From positions 1 through 12,935 of the forward strand of contig JAWVYO010000068.1 in NCBI GenBank assembly GCA_033722675.1: DNA of 12,935 nt, given 5' to 3'. Below, in pieces: positions 1-6,770 of the stretch; position 1 is the first letter of the stretch; the number at the start of each line of letters is the position of its first letter. The notes under the pieces were generated by a model. The model was not told where the DNA came from and made no database searches. It was given only the letters and a program-made list of their open reading frames with translations. The position numbers were made by a program, and so were the translations under genes. Source of the stretch: DATHYU01 sp033722675 (GTDB lineage: Bacteria; Actinomycetota; Acidimicrobiia; Spongiisociales; UBA11373).

Positions 1-1
1 G

Positions 2-28
2 CCCCCCCGCCTTGAGGGGGGGTTCTTT
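2..28 (+). terminator. Possible intrinsic terminator at window start
   Basis: Seven C (2-8) can pair with seven G (16-22) around a 7-nt loop, and the stem is followed by TTCTTT. This is the shape of a rho-independent terminator for a plus-strand gene ending to the left of the window. The stem is a simple homopolymer pair, so chance pairing in GC-rich DNA is possible, and the upstream gene cannot be seen. Confidence 0.4.
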
Positions 29-341
29 ACCTTGGTTTTCCGCCCGGGGGTCTGGGTGAGCCGCCCTAATCTGACCTTCCGTTTTCCACTGGTGGCCCAG
101 GCGGGCCCCGGGCGGGGGCCCCCCTCGCCTCGCTCCGCTCGGCACCCCCCCCCGCACGCGGGGGGAGACCCTCACACCACGCCTGGAGCACCGCGCAGCA
201 GACCGAAGCGCAGAACGGCCGGGGCGGGGCAGGGGCCCCGCCTCCGGAGGAGGGCCGACCGGCGTCTGTTCGGCGGCGCAGCCGCCGAAGTCGGCCCGGG
301 AAGAAGGGAGGGAACGCCCCGAGCGGAGCGGGTCGAAACGA
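29..341. other. Gene-free, hairpin-rich intergenic stretch
   Basis: No convincing gene lies here. The one long reading frame is low-complexity Arg/Pro/Gly of the kind GC-rich noncoding DNA produces. The stretch does hold several perfect inverted repeats. CCCCCC/GGGGGG at 148-165 has a 6-nt loop. GGCGGGGC/GCCCCGCC at 223-242 has a 4-nt loop. TTCGGCGGC/GCCGCCGAA at 269-289 has a 3-nt loop. A long-range exact pair also exists, CGCTCCGCTCGG at 131-142 against CCGAGCGGAGCG at 319-330. The last two lie just downstream of the minus-strand LtrA-family gene and could help end its transcript or protect the mRNA end. No tRNA or known structured RNA was recognised. Confidence 0.55.
269..289 (-). terminator. 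Hairpin downstream of the LtrA-family gene
   Basis: A perfect 9-bp inverted repeat, TTCGGCGGC-GCA-GCCGCCGAA, begins about 52 nt past the stop codon of the minus-strand gene at 342-1484. There is no T-run on either side, so this is either a U-tail-less actinobacterial-type terminator or a 3'-end-stabilising hairpin. Its role is inferred only from position and symmetry. Confidence 0.35.
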
Positions 342-1484
342 TCAGGCGTCCGACGTCTCCAACCGCAACGCGCCGGCGTGATGGCGGATGCGTTCGATCA
401 CCAGGACGGCGACGAGCAGACCCACGGCCAGGCCGACGGCCACGACGGCGTCGAGGTCGGGGAACAGGACGACGGCGACGACCATCAGGATCGACCCGAC
501 GATCCGCTCGACGAGCACGACCCCGCCCGCCCGGAGATGGACGGCGACCGTAGCGAGCAGGAACAGGCTGAACCCCGTGGCGAGGCCGAAGCGGCCGACG
601 GTGGCGAGGGCCTCGTCGGGATGGGCGACGGCCTCCTCGAGGGCGACGGCGAAGGCCACGATCCCGTACACGATCGGATAGTGGCCGAACGTGTAGAGGT
701 CGCGGGCGAAGGACATGCGCTTCACCCGGGAACGGGAACGAAGCCACTCCTCGGTCGTCTCGACGAACCAGTCGAAGTAGGCCCACCACAGCGCCAGTGA
801 CCCGGTGACGCCGAGCACGATGGCGGTGACGACCAGGCCGGTCCTCGGCAGGGCCTGGCTGGCGACGCCGACGGCGATGAGGGTCTCGCCGAGGGCGATG
901 ATCACGATGAGGCCGTGGCGTTCTGCGAAGTGGCCGGGGGCGATGCGGAACACGGCGCCACGCTCGGCGGCGATCCCCGACATGGCCAGCACGACGAGGG
1001 CGGCGAGGTAGACGAAGGGACGGGCGCCCTCGTCGACGAATCCCGCCGCGCCGACGAGCAGGGTGCCGGGCACCACGAGCGGGAAGTATGTCAGCAGCGC
1101 CCGCTGATGACCCCGGTCGGCACGCAACCCGAACCAGTAGAGCGCGAGGCCGATGGCCATCGTGAGCACGTAGGACACCGTGAACCACGGGGCTCCGTCG
1201 GCATCGAGGGCGTCGGGCACGCCGCGGGCCATGAAGAAGGCCGTCGCCGTGGCCGCCAGGATGCCGACGCGGTTCCAGCGGTTGTCCATGTCGATGGCGT
1301 TCGCCACCCACGTGAACTGCGACCAGGCCCACCAGACGACGGCGAAGACGAGTGCCGCCCCGCCGTAGGCCGAGACCTCGTGGCGGTGCACGACGTAGGC
1401 GACGATCTGCGTGATCGCGTAGACGAAGACGAGGTCGAAGAAGAGCTCGAGGAACGTCGCCTTGCGGTCCTCAACGGTGTCCAT
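342..1484 (-). CDS. Low temperature requirement A (LtrA) family membrane protein
   Basis: This 380-residue protein is almost entirely hydrophobic, with roughly ten membrane segments, and would sit in the cytoplasmic membrane. Two LtrA-family signatures are visible: ELFFDLVFV at residues 13-21 and HFAERHGLIVIIALGE at 185-200. The family is named after a Listeria gene needed for growth in the cold, and its biochemical role is unknown. I chose the ATG at 1484. TACGCT (1493-1498) lies 8 nt upstream like a -10 box for a leaderless mRNA, and the next 24 upstream codons include several A/T-ending ones (CGA, CGA, GTA, CGT, GAT) that are unusual for this genome. A GTG at 1556 in the same frame has a good Shine-Dalgarno sequence (GGAGGTGAGG) and remains an alternative giving 404 residues. 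The gene is divergent from the sulfur operon, with no evident functional link. Confidence 0.88.
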   Translation of the reverse strand: MDTVEDRKATFLELFFDLVFVYAITQIVAYVVHRHEVSAYGGAALVFAVVWWAWSQFTWVANAIDMDNRWNRVGILAATATAFFMARGVPDALDADGAPWFTVSYVLTMAIGLALYWFGLRADRGHQRALLTYFPLVVPGTLLVGAAGFVDEGARPFVYLAALVVLAMSGIAAERGAVFRIAPGHFAERHGLIVIIALGETLIAVGVASQALPRTGLVVTAIVLGVTGSLALWWAYFDWFVETTEEWLRSRSRVKRMSFARDLYTFGHYPIVYGIVAFAVALEEAVAHPDEALATVGRFGLATGFSLFLLATVAVHLRAGGVVLVERIVGSILMVVAVVLFPDLDAVVAVGLAVGLLVAVLVIERIRHHAGALRLETSDA

Positions 1485-1492
1485 GCGGCGGG

Positions 1493-1498
1493 AGCGTA
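1493..1498 (-). promoter_or_regulatory. Candidate -10 box (TACGCT) of the LtrA-family gene
   Basis: Read on the minus strand, TACGCT fits the TAnnnT -10 pattern and ends 8 nt before the ATG at 1484. Transcription would then start at or next to the start codon, giving a leaderless mRNA. No convincing -35 box is visible. The same hexamer sits in the same place before the genes starting at 6567 and 10668. Confidence 0.45.
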
Positions 1499-1507
1499 CT
1501 CGGACCC

Positions 1508-1523
1508 ATCGGCGATCGGCGAT
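1508..1523. repeat. Tandem heptamer ATCGGCG x2 in divergent promoter region
   Basis: ATCGGCG occurs twice in direct succession and is followed by AT. It lies upstream of the proposed -10 box of the LtrA-family gene, inside the divergent intergenic region. It could be a regulator site or chance GC-rich simple sequence. Confidence 0.3.
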
Positions 1524-1570
1524 GGTCGCGTGGGACCCACGGCACGGCCCCTCCACAGAACCTCACCTCC

Positions 1571-1603
1571 GGTCCCTGGCATGCGCACATGCGCACACGG
1601 ACC
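1571..1603. promoter_or_regulatory. Possible operator upstream of the sulfur operon
   Basis: CATGCGCA is repeated in tandem at 1580-1587 and 1588-1595. The core TGCGCA is itself palindromic, so the block reads as TGCGCA-N2-TGCGCA (1582-1595). It is bracketed by GGTCC (1571-1575) and GGACC (1599-1603). The block ends about 40 bp before the start codon of the catalytic subunit, a usual place for an operator or activator site. I recognise no known regulator for this motif, and no clear -10/-35 pair is visible on the plus strand. Confidence 0.4.
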
Positions 1604-1636
1604 ATGGCCCCATCGACGTCCCCATGAGGGAAGGAC

Positions 1637-3961
1637 ATGCCGGAAGCCGACGCTCCGACACGCATCGAGGTCAGCCCGCCACCGGGACCGCCGCCCCGGG
1701 TGGGGATCACCCGTCGTTCGTTCCTCGGGCTCTCCGCCGCAGCGGCCGCCGCGATGGCGGTGTTCGGGCGGACCGCCCGCGCCGCCATCGACCGGCTTCC
1801 GTGGATCCAGCGCACCGACGTGGTCACCACCCACTCGGTGTGCGACATGTGCCCCTGGCGCTGCGGCATCCTCGTCCACAGCGTCGACGGGCGGATCGTC
1901 AAGATCGACGGGAATCCGGCGGACCCCAAGAGCCGGGGCCACCTGTGCGCCCGCGGCCAGGCCGGGATCTCGTTCCTCGAGGACCCGGACCGGCTCCGCA
2001 CCCCTCTGATCCGCACGGGGGAACGCGGCGAGGGCCGCTTCCGCGAGGCCTCGTGGGAGGAGGCCCTCGACCGGATCGCATCCGGCATGCTCGACATCGC
2101 CGAGCGCCACGGCCCCGAGGCGATCGCCTTCCTGGGGCACACGTCGGGCGACACCTGGTTCGTCGAGTATCTCGCCCAGGCGTGGGGGTCCCCGAACGCG
2201 GCGAAGCCGTCGTCGTCGCTGTGCACGAGTCCTCGCGAGGAGGCGGCGCTGCTCACCGTCGGCCGGGCCATCGGCGGCCACGAGCCCGTCGACTGGGAGG
2301 GCGTCGAGGCGATCGCCCTCATCGGGTCGCACGTCGGCGAGGACGCCCGGAACACCCTCATGCAGGACTTCTCCTCCGCCCGCGCCCGCGGGGCGAAGGT
2401 GGTCGTGGTGGATCCCCGCCTGTCCACGGCCGCCTCGAAGGCCGACCTGTGGCTGCCCATCAAGCCGGGAACCGACACGGCGCTCCTGCTGGCATGGATG
2501 AACGTCCTCATCACCGAGGGCCGCTACGACGCCGAGTACCTCGACCGGTACGCATCCGGCTTCGACGAGCTCGCCGCCCACGTCGCCGACACCACTCCCG
2601 AGTGGGCGGCACCGATCACCGACCTCGACCCCGGGCTCATCCGGGAGTCCGCCCGGATGCTGGGCGACCGCCGCCCCCGCAGCGTCGTCGTCCCGGGCCG
2701 ACATGTCACCTGGTACGGCAACGACACCCAGCGCATGCGGGCCGTCTACATCGTCGACGCCCTGCTCGGCGCCTGGGGCCGGGAGGGCGGCCTCTACTTC
2801 AACGCCAGCCCCTACCTGGAGCCGTATCCGCACCCGGCCTTCACGGTCGCAGGCTCCGCCGGCGGCTGCTCCGCCGATCCCGGAGCCGAGGAATCCGACG
2901 AGCTGCCGGCCGGACCCACCGGGAAGCACCGGGCGGACGGGGTCAGAGAGACGTTCCTGCGCGGGCCCACGGCACTCCAGGAGCTCGTCCCGCCCATGAT
3001 CACCGGTGACCCGTACCCGATCACCGGACTCGTCGCCTACGGGATCAACCTGCTGCACAGCATCCCGGACCCGGAGCGGACCCGGGAGGCGCTGCGAAGG
3101 CTCGACCTCGTCGTGGCCATCGACGTGCTGCCCCAGGACCACATCGCCTGGGCCGACGTGGTGCTCCCCGAGGCGACCTACCTCGAACGGCACGACGATC
3201 TGTGGGCCGTCGGCCACAAGACCCCGTACATCGCGATGCGTGAGCCCGCCATCCCGCCGATGTACGACACGAAGCCGGGATGGTGGATCGCCCGAGAGCT
3301 CGGGCTGCGACTGGGTCTCGAGCGCTGGTTCCGATGGGAGACCGCCGAGGAGTATCTCGATCGGCGGCTCATCTCCATCGGCTCCAGCCTCGACCGGATG
3401 CGGGAGGAGGGGGGCATCGCCGTCCAGGACGGCGCGCCCTACCTCGGGGACGTCGATACTCCCTTCCCGACGCCGACGGGCACGATCGAGCTCGTCTCGA
3501 CCACCCTCGGCGAGGCAGGACACGCCCCCCTCCCCCGTTACGAGCCGATCGAGGAGCCCCCGGCCGGCCACTACCGCCTGCTCTACGGGCGACATCCGGC
3601 GCACACGTTCGCCAAGACGCAGAACACGCCGGTGCTCCACGAGTTGTTCCCCGAGAACGCCGTGTGGCTGAACGCCACCGAAGCCGCCCGACTCGGCTTC
3701 CACCAGCGCCAGGAGGTCTGGCTCGAGAACCAGGACGGGGCCGTTCAGGGGCCCGTCGCCGTCCGCACGACCGAGCGGATCCGGCCCGACTGCGTGTTCA
3801 TGGTCCACGGGTACGGCCACCGGGCCCCGGGCATGACCCGGGCCGACGGCCGGGGCGCGTCCGACACCGCACTGCAGACCCGCTACGTCCTCGACCCGAT
3901 CTGCGGGGGTGCGGGCATGCGGGTCAACAGCGTGCGGATCCACACGGAGGCGCCGGCATGA
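1637..3961 (+). CDS. Tat-exported molybdopterin oxidoreductase, polysulfide/thiosulfate reductase catalytic subunit type
   Basis: The 774-residue product is a DMSO-reductase-superfamily catalytic subunit, close to the usual PsrA/PhsA length. A twin-arginine signal (TRRSFLG, 25-31) precedes an Ala-rich stretch and a possible ARA cleavage site near residue 49, so the mature enzyme acts outside the cytoplasmic membrane. A [4Fe-4S] motif follows: C69-x2-C72-x3-C76-x27-C104. Cys196 in SSLCTSPREEA is the likely molybdenum ligand, as in Psr, Phs and related enzymes; it is not the Ser or Asp of DMSO or nitrate reductases. Near the C-terminus, VHGYGH (723-728) and a downstream GASDT match the family's cofactor-binding end. 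AGGGAAGG precedes the ATG. The stop overlaps the next start (ATGA). Polysulfide, elemental sulfur, thiosulfate or tetrathionate are candidate substrates. Arsenate or another oxyanion cannot be excluded, but the rhodanese in the same operon favours sulfur. Confidence 0.9.
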   Translation: MPEADAPTRIEVSPPPGPPPRVGITRRSFLGLSAAAAAAMAVFGRTARAAIDRLPWIQRTDVVTTHSVCDMCPWRCGILVHSVDGRIVKIDGNPADPKSRGHLCARGQAGISFLEDPDRLRTPLIRTGERGEGRFREASWEEALDRIASGMLDIAERHGPEAIAFLGHTSGDTWFVEYLAQAWGSPNAAKPSSSLCTSPREEAALLTVGRAIGGHEPVDWEGVEAIALIGSHVGEDARNTLMQDFSSARARGAKVVVVDPRLSTAASKADLWLPIKPGTDTALLLAWMNVLITEGRYDAEYLDRYASGFDELAAHVADTTPEWAAPITDLDPGLIRESARMLGDRRPRSVVVPGRHVTWYGNDTQRMRAVYIVDALLGAWGREGGLYFNASPYLEPYPHPAFTVAGSAGGCSADPGAEESDELPAGPTGKHRADGVRETFLRGPTALQELVPPMITGDPYPITGLVAYGINLLHSIPDPERTREALRRLDLVVAIDVLPQDHIAWADVVLPEATYLERHDDLWAVGHKTPYIAMREPAIPPMYDTKPGWWIARELGLRLGLERWFRWETAEEYLDRRLISIGSSLDRMREEGGIAVQDGAPYLGDVDTPFPTPTGTIELVSTTLGEAGHAPLPRYEPIEEPPAGHYRLLYGRHPAHTFAKTQNTPVLHELFPENAVWLNATEAARLGFHQRQEVWLENQDGAVQGPVAVRTTERIRPDCVFMVHGYGHRAPGMTRADGRGASDTALQTRYVLDPICGGAGMRVNSVRIHTEAPA

Positions 3962-4560
3962 CCCGCTACGCCATGGCCGTCGACGTCGACCGGTGCCTGG
4001 GCTGCGAGGCCTGTCTCGTCGCCTGCAGCGTCGAGAACCGGCTGCCGCTCGGATCCCACCGGCTTCGCATCCGGGAGACCGCGACCGGCGCCTTCCCCGA
4101 CGTCACGGTCGAGTTCCGCGTGGAGCAGTGCTTCCACTGCGCCGAGGCGCCCTGCGTGGGCGTGTGCCCCACCGGTGCCACGTTCAAGACCGACGACGGG
4201 ATCGTGCTCGTCGATCCCGACCGCTGCACCGGCTGCAAGGCCTGCGTCACCGCCTGCCCCTACGGCATGCGGTACGTCCACCCCCGCGGGTACGTCGACA
4301 AGTGCACGTTCTGCGAGCACCGGCGCGGCACGGGTCGCGATCCGGCCTGCGTCGAGACCTGCCCGGCCGGGGCGCGCGTCTTCGGTGACCTCGACGACCC
4401 GGATTCCCCGGTGTCGGAAGCCATCGCCGCAGCCGACCGCGTCGACGTCCTGTTCCCGAACACCGACGCCGAGCCGAGCCTCTTCTATCTGAACGCCCGA
4501 CTCGTCAACACCCTCGCCGAGACCGCGCCGGCGACCGTCACCGGAGGTGAGCACGGATGA
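3958..4560 (+). CDS. Four-cluster ferredoxin electron-transfer subunit (PsrB/PhsB/NrfC type)
   Basis: This 200-residue protein has sixteen cysteines in four groups, as expected for a PsrB-like subunit carrying four [4Fe-4S] clusters: C13-C16-C19-C23, C58-C61-C66-C70, C90-C93-C96-C100 and C116-C119-C131-C135. It would relay electrons between the molybdenum subunit encoded just upstream and the membrane quinone subunit encoded just downstream. It has no signal peptide; such subunits normally cross the membrane bound to the Tat-tagged catalytic partner. The ATG at 3958 is preceded by GGAGG with 7-nt spacing and overlaps the previous stop by 4 nt. Its own stop overlaps the next start in the same way, so the three genes are probably translationally coupled. 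Confidence 0.93.
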   Translation: MTRYAMAVDVDRCLGCEACLVACSVENRLPLGSHRLRIRETATGAFPDVTVEFRVEQCFHCAEAPCVGVCPTGATFKTDDGIVLVDPDRCTGCKACVTACPYGMRYVHPRGYVDKCTFCEHRRGTGRDPACVETCPAGARVFGDLDDPDSPVSEAIAAADRVDVLFPNTDAEPSLFYLNARLVNTLAETAPATVTGGEHG

Positions 4561-5504
4561 CCCCCACCGAGGTCGTCGTCACAGGGACCAACCCGGGGAC
4601 GCACCCGGTCCTCGAGTCCTGGGAGTGGACGATCCCCGCCTACCTGTTCATCGGGGGCCTCGTCGCCGGCCTCATGATCTTCGGCGGCGTCATCCGGCTG
4701 CGGGCCGAGCACCGCCTCCCGAAGGCGATCGTCCTCCTCGACTGGCTGGGCCTGCCGATCCTCGGGGCCGGCCTCGTCCTCCTGTGGCTCGACCTGGCGA
4801 ACCGGTGGAACGCGTGGCGATTCTTCACCACCTTCCGCTGGACGAGCGCCATGTCGTGGGGATCGTGGATCCTGCTCGTCACCGGCATCGTGCTCACACT
4901 CCGCCTGGCCGCCCGGGCGCAGGGCGCCGCCGGCCGGATCCGCCTGCTCGGCCGGGTGCGGCCGCTGCTGCGATGGGCGGGCCGGGTCGTCGACCGGTTC
5001 CAGACCGCCGTCGACGTGGCCACGATCGTCCTCGGGATCGCACTGGGGCTCTACACGGGCGTGCTCCTGTCCCAGATCGCCGCCCGCCCGCTCTGGGACA
5101 GCGCCTTCCTCGCCCCGCTCTTCCTCGTGTCGGGCATCGCCACCGGCGGCGCCTTCCTGTGCCTCTTCCTCGACGGGAGGCAGCACCGGCTCCTCGCCCC
5201 GGTCTCGATCGGGGCGTGCGGCGTGGAGATCGCCCTGCTCACCGGGTATCTGGTGACCGCCGGGGTCGGCTTCGTCACCGGCGACCCGGCTGCCGAGCTG
5301 CTGCTGACCGGCGACTACGCCCCCGCCTTCTGGGGCCTGGTCGTCGGCGCCGGCCTGATCGTGCCACTCCTCATCGAGATCACCGAACTGGTCCGGCGTC
5401 ACGTCCCGGCGCTGCTGGCGCGAACCGCACCCACGCTGAAGCTCGTCGGTGGAGCGGCACTCCGCTTCGTCGTCGTCTTCGCCGGCCTGGAGACCGTCCT
5501 GTGA
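4557..5504 (+). CDS. NrfD/PsrC-family quinone-interacting membrane anchor subunit
   Basis: The 315-residue product has eight predicted membrane segments, near residues 27-48, 57-78, 99-118, 150-171, 183-205, 214-240, 255-275 and 292-313, matching the PsrC/NrfD fold. The early WTIPAYLFIGGLVAGLMI, the central LGLYTGVLLS...RPLWDSAFLAPLFLVSG block and the final LRFVVVFAGLE are typical of the family. It would anchor the complex and exchange electrons with (mena)quinol. GGAGGTGA at 4543-4550 is a strong ribosome site, and the ATG overlaps the ferredoxin gene's stop. As the third gene of the set it completes an A-B-C complex. Whether the complex oxidises or reduces quinone in the cell cannot be told from sequence. 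Confidence 0.92.
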   Translation: MTPTEVVVTGTNPGTHPVLESWEWTIPAYLFIGGLVAGLMIFGGVIRLRAEHRLPKAIVLLDWLGLPILGAGLVLLWLDLANRWNAWRFFTTFRWTSAMSWGSWILLVTGIVLTLRLAARAQGAAGRIRLLGRVRPLLRWAGRVVDRFQTAVDVATIVLGIALGLYTGVLLSQIAARPLWDSAFLAPLFLVSGIATGGAFLCLFLDGRQHRLLAPVSIGACGVEIALLTGYLVTAGVGFVTGDPAAELLLTGDYAPAFWGLVVGAGLIVPLLIEITELVRRHVPALLARTAPTLKLVGGAALRFVVVFAGLETVL

Positions 5505-5529
5505 GGGGGAACGAACACCACCGACGTCC

Positions 5530-5550
5530 CGGCCGCCGCCACGGCGGCCG
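5530..5550 (+). promoter_or_regulatory. Intercistronic hairpin before the rhodanese gene
   Basis: A perfect 9-bp inverted repeat, CGGCCGCCG-cca-CGGCGGCCG, lies in the 67-nt gap between the NrfD-like and rhodanese genes, ending about 6 nt before the AAGGGAG ribosome site (5556-5562). There is no T-run after it. Position and stability suggest an mRNA processing or stabilising element, or an attenuator that sets the ratio of rhodanese to complex. Confidence 0.45.
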
Positions 5551-5571
5551 CCGAGAAGGGAGCAACACCCC

Positions 5572-6480
5572 ATGACACGGAGACTCAGGGTCTTCGTCGC
5601 CGCCATGACCGTCCTGTCCCTCGTCGCCACCGCCTGCGGTGACGACGACGGGGCGGACACCAGCGTCGCCACCACGGCGGCGCCGGCGACCACGACCACC
5701 ACCGTCGCCGCCTTCGACCTCGTCGAATCGGTCGACGCCTACCTGGGCGCCATCCCCGCCGGCTACATGAACGTCGGCGACGTCACCGCGTTCAAGGACG
5801 CGGTGGAGGCCTCGGGGGCCACGATCATCGACGTGCGCACCGAGGGCGAGTACGCCGAGGGCCACATCGAGGGCGCCATCAACATCCCGTTGAGCACCCT
5901 CGGTGACAATCTCGACAAGGTGCCCACGGACACCCAGGTGTTCGTGCAGTGCAAGTCGGGCCACCGGGCCGCCCTGGCGGTCTCGTCGCTTCGGATGCTC
6001 GGCTACGACAACGTCCTGACCTTCGCACCCGGGATCAACGGGTGGACCGAGGCGGGCGAGCCGCTCGTGACGACGATGCCGGCCGAGGTGCCCACCTATC
6101 AGGTGCCGGAGATCCCGGAGCCCCTGATGACGGCCGTCGGAGCGTTCCTCTCCGGCATGCCCCAGGGCTACATCACCGCCGGTGGTGTGGACGACGTCAA
6201 GACGGCGATGGACAACGACGCGTTCCTCCTCGACGTTCGAACGACGGAGGAGTTCGCCAACGGGCACATCGGCGACGCCGTGAACATCCCGTTGCACGAC
6301 GTGGCGGCGAACCTCGACGCCATCCCGATGGATCGCACCGTGATCGTCTACTGCGGCTCCGGCTACCGGGCCGCGCTGGCCGCAGCGGCGCTCCAGTCGC
6401 TCGGCTACGACAACGTGAGCGTCTTCACCGGCTCGTGGAAGGCGTGGAAGGCCGCCGGGGAGCCCGTCTCCCAGGCCTGA
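5572..6480 (+). CDS. Secreted lipoprotein with two tandem rhodanese domains
   Basis: This 302-residue protein starts with a short basic, hydrophobic signal ending in a lipobox-like LVATAC. Cys22 would be lipidated and is followed by an acidic and Thr-rich linker typical of actinobacterial lipoproteins. Two rhodanese domains follow. The first has the catalytic loop CKSGHR (Cys127) and the second CGSGYR (Cys261). Both are intact C-x4-R loops of the sulfurtransferase length. The domains are an internal duplication with a period of about 134 residues, each opening with a similar lead (LGAIPAGYMNVGDV and LSGMPQGYITAGGV). The protein would hold or transfer sulfane sulfur on the outer face of the membrane, beside the molybdenum subunit. 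The ATG at 5572 follows AAGGGAG and begins the signal peptide; an in-frame extension upstream into the NrfD-like gene has no such logic. The gene probably belongs to the sulfur operon. Confidence 0.9.
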   Translation: MTRRLRVFVAAMTVLSLVATACGDDDGADTSVATTAAPATTTTTVAAFDLVESVDAYLGAIPAGYMNVGDVTAFKDAVEASGATIIDVRTEGEYAEGHIEGAINIPLSTLGDNLDKVPTDTQVFVQCKSGHRAALAVSSLRMLGYDNVLTFAPGINGWTEAGEPLVTTMPAEVPTYQVPEIPEPLMTAVGAFLSGMPQGYITAGGVDDVKTAMDNDAFLLDVRTTEEFANGHIGDAVNIPLHDVAANLDAIPMDRTVIVYCGSGYRAALAAAALQSLGYDNVSVFTGSWKAWKAAGEPVSQA

Positions 6481-6498
6481 CCGAACACAGCGATCGGC

Positions 6499-6526
6499 GA
6501 TGCGGGGCTCTCCGGAGCCCCGCATC
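6499..6526 (+). terminator. Perfect hairpin with UNCG tetraloop ending the sulfur operon
   Basis: GATGCGGGGCTC (6499-6510) pairs exactly with GAGCCCCGCATC (6515-6526), a 12-bp stem closed by the very stable C(UCCG)G tetraloop. It begins 18 nt after the rhodanese stop codon. No T-run follows, so it would be a terminator without a U-tail, as often proposed in high-GC actinobacteria, or a 3'-end protector. Confidence 0.7.
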
Positions 6527-6553
6527 CGCGTGCGGGTACCCCCCTGCGGTCCG

Positions 6554-6559
6554 TACGCT
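6554..6559 (+). promoter_or_regulatory. Candidate -10 box (TACGCT) of the PGPGW-protein gene
   Basis: TACGCT (TAnnnT type) ends 7 nt before the GTG at 6567, with no ribosome site between, consistent with a leaderless transcript. It lies after the hairpin at 6499-6526, so this small gene probably has its own promoter. No good -35 box is visible. Confidence 0.45.
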
Positions 6560-6566
6560 GCACTCC

Positions 6567-6770
6567 GTGGACGAACGACGGACCCTCGGGCGGCGAGTGA
6601 CGACGATCGTGACGGGCTCGGCCGTCACCCTCGTCGGCGTCGCCCTGCTCGTACTGCCGGGACCGGGGATCGTCACGATCGGCGTCGGGCTGAACATCCT
6701 GGGGCGGGAGATCCCGGCGGCCCGACGGCTGCTCGACCGGGTCCGCCGCTCCCGCCGCGACCGCGATTAG
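6567..6770 (+). CDS. Small PGPGW-type transmembrane protein
   Basis: The 67-residue product has a basic N-terminus, a hydrophobic segment at 11-30, the motif LPGPG at 30-34, a second hydrophobic stretch (about 35-46) and a strongly basic, Arg-rich tail. This matches the PGPGW family of putative membrane proteins (usual motif PGPGW; here Ile replaces Trp), whose function is unknown. I chose the GTG at 6567 because the family begins shortly before the first hydrophobic segment and a TACGCT -10-like box precedes it; upstream in this frame is rhodanese-antiframe sequence and the terminator. The TAG stop overlaps by 3 nt the TAA stop of the convergent channel gene on the other strand. Confidence 0.75.
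   Translation: MDERRTLGRRVTTIVTGSAVTLVGVALLVLPGPGIVTIGVGLNILGREIPAARRLLDRVRRSRRDRD

Noticed and set aside
131..165. Possible 6C-type actinobacterial small RNA, because of the C-run near 145-153
   Set aside because: The C-run would be in a stem, not in two hairpin loops as in that family, and the second half of the structure is missing.
1485..1556. GTG start at 1556 for the LtrA-family gene
   Set aside because: The Shine-Dalgarno sequence is good, but the 24 added residues are Arg/Trp-rich with several codons unusual for this genome, and TACGCT sits at leaderless distance from the ATG at 1484. Kept only as an alternative.
1091..3943. Very long open frame on the minus strand (950 codons) opposite the catalytic subunit gene
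   Set aside because: It is the antisense shadow of a clear molybdopterin enzyme gene. Its translation is low-complexity Gly/Arg/Asp/Val without domains, as expected where third positions are nearly all G or C.
4485..5702. 405-codon minus-strand frame across the NrfD-like gene
   Set aside because: It is rich in Gln/Glu/Asp/Gly with no membrane or catalytic motifs, and is the antisense shadow of the eight-helix subunit.
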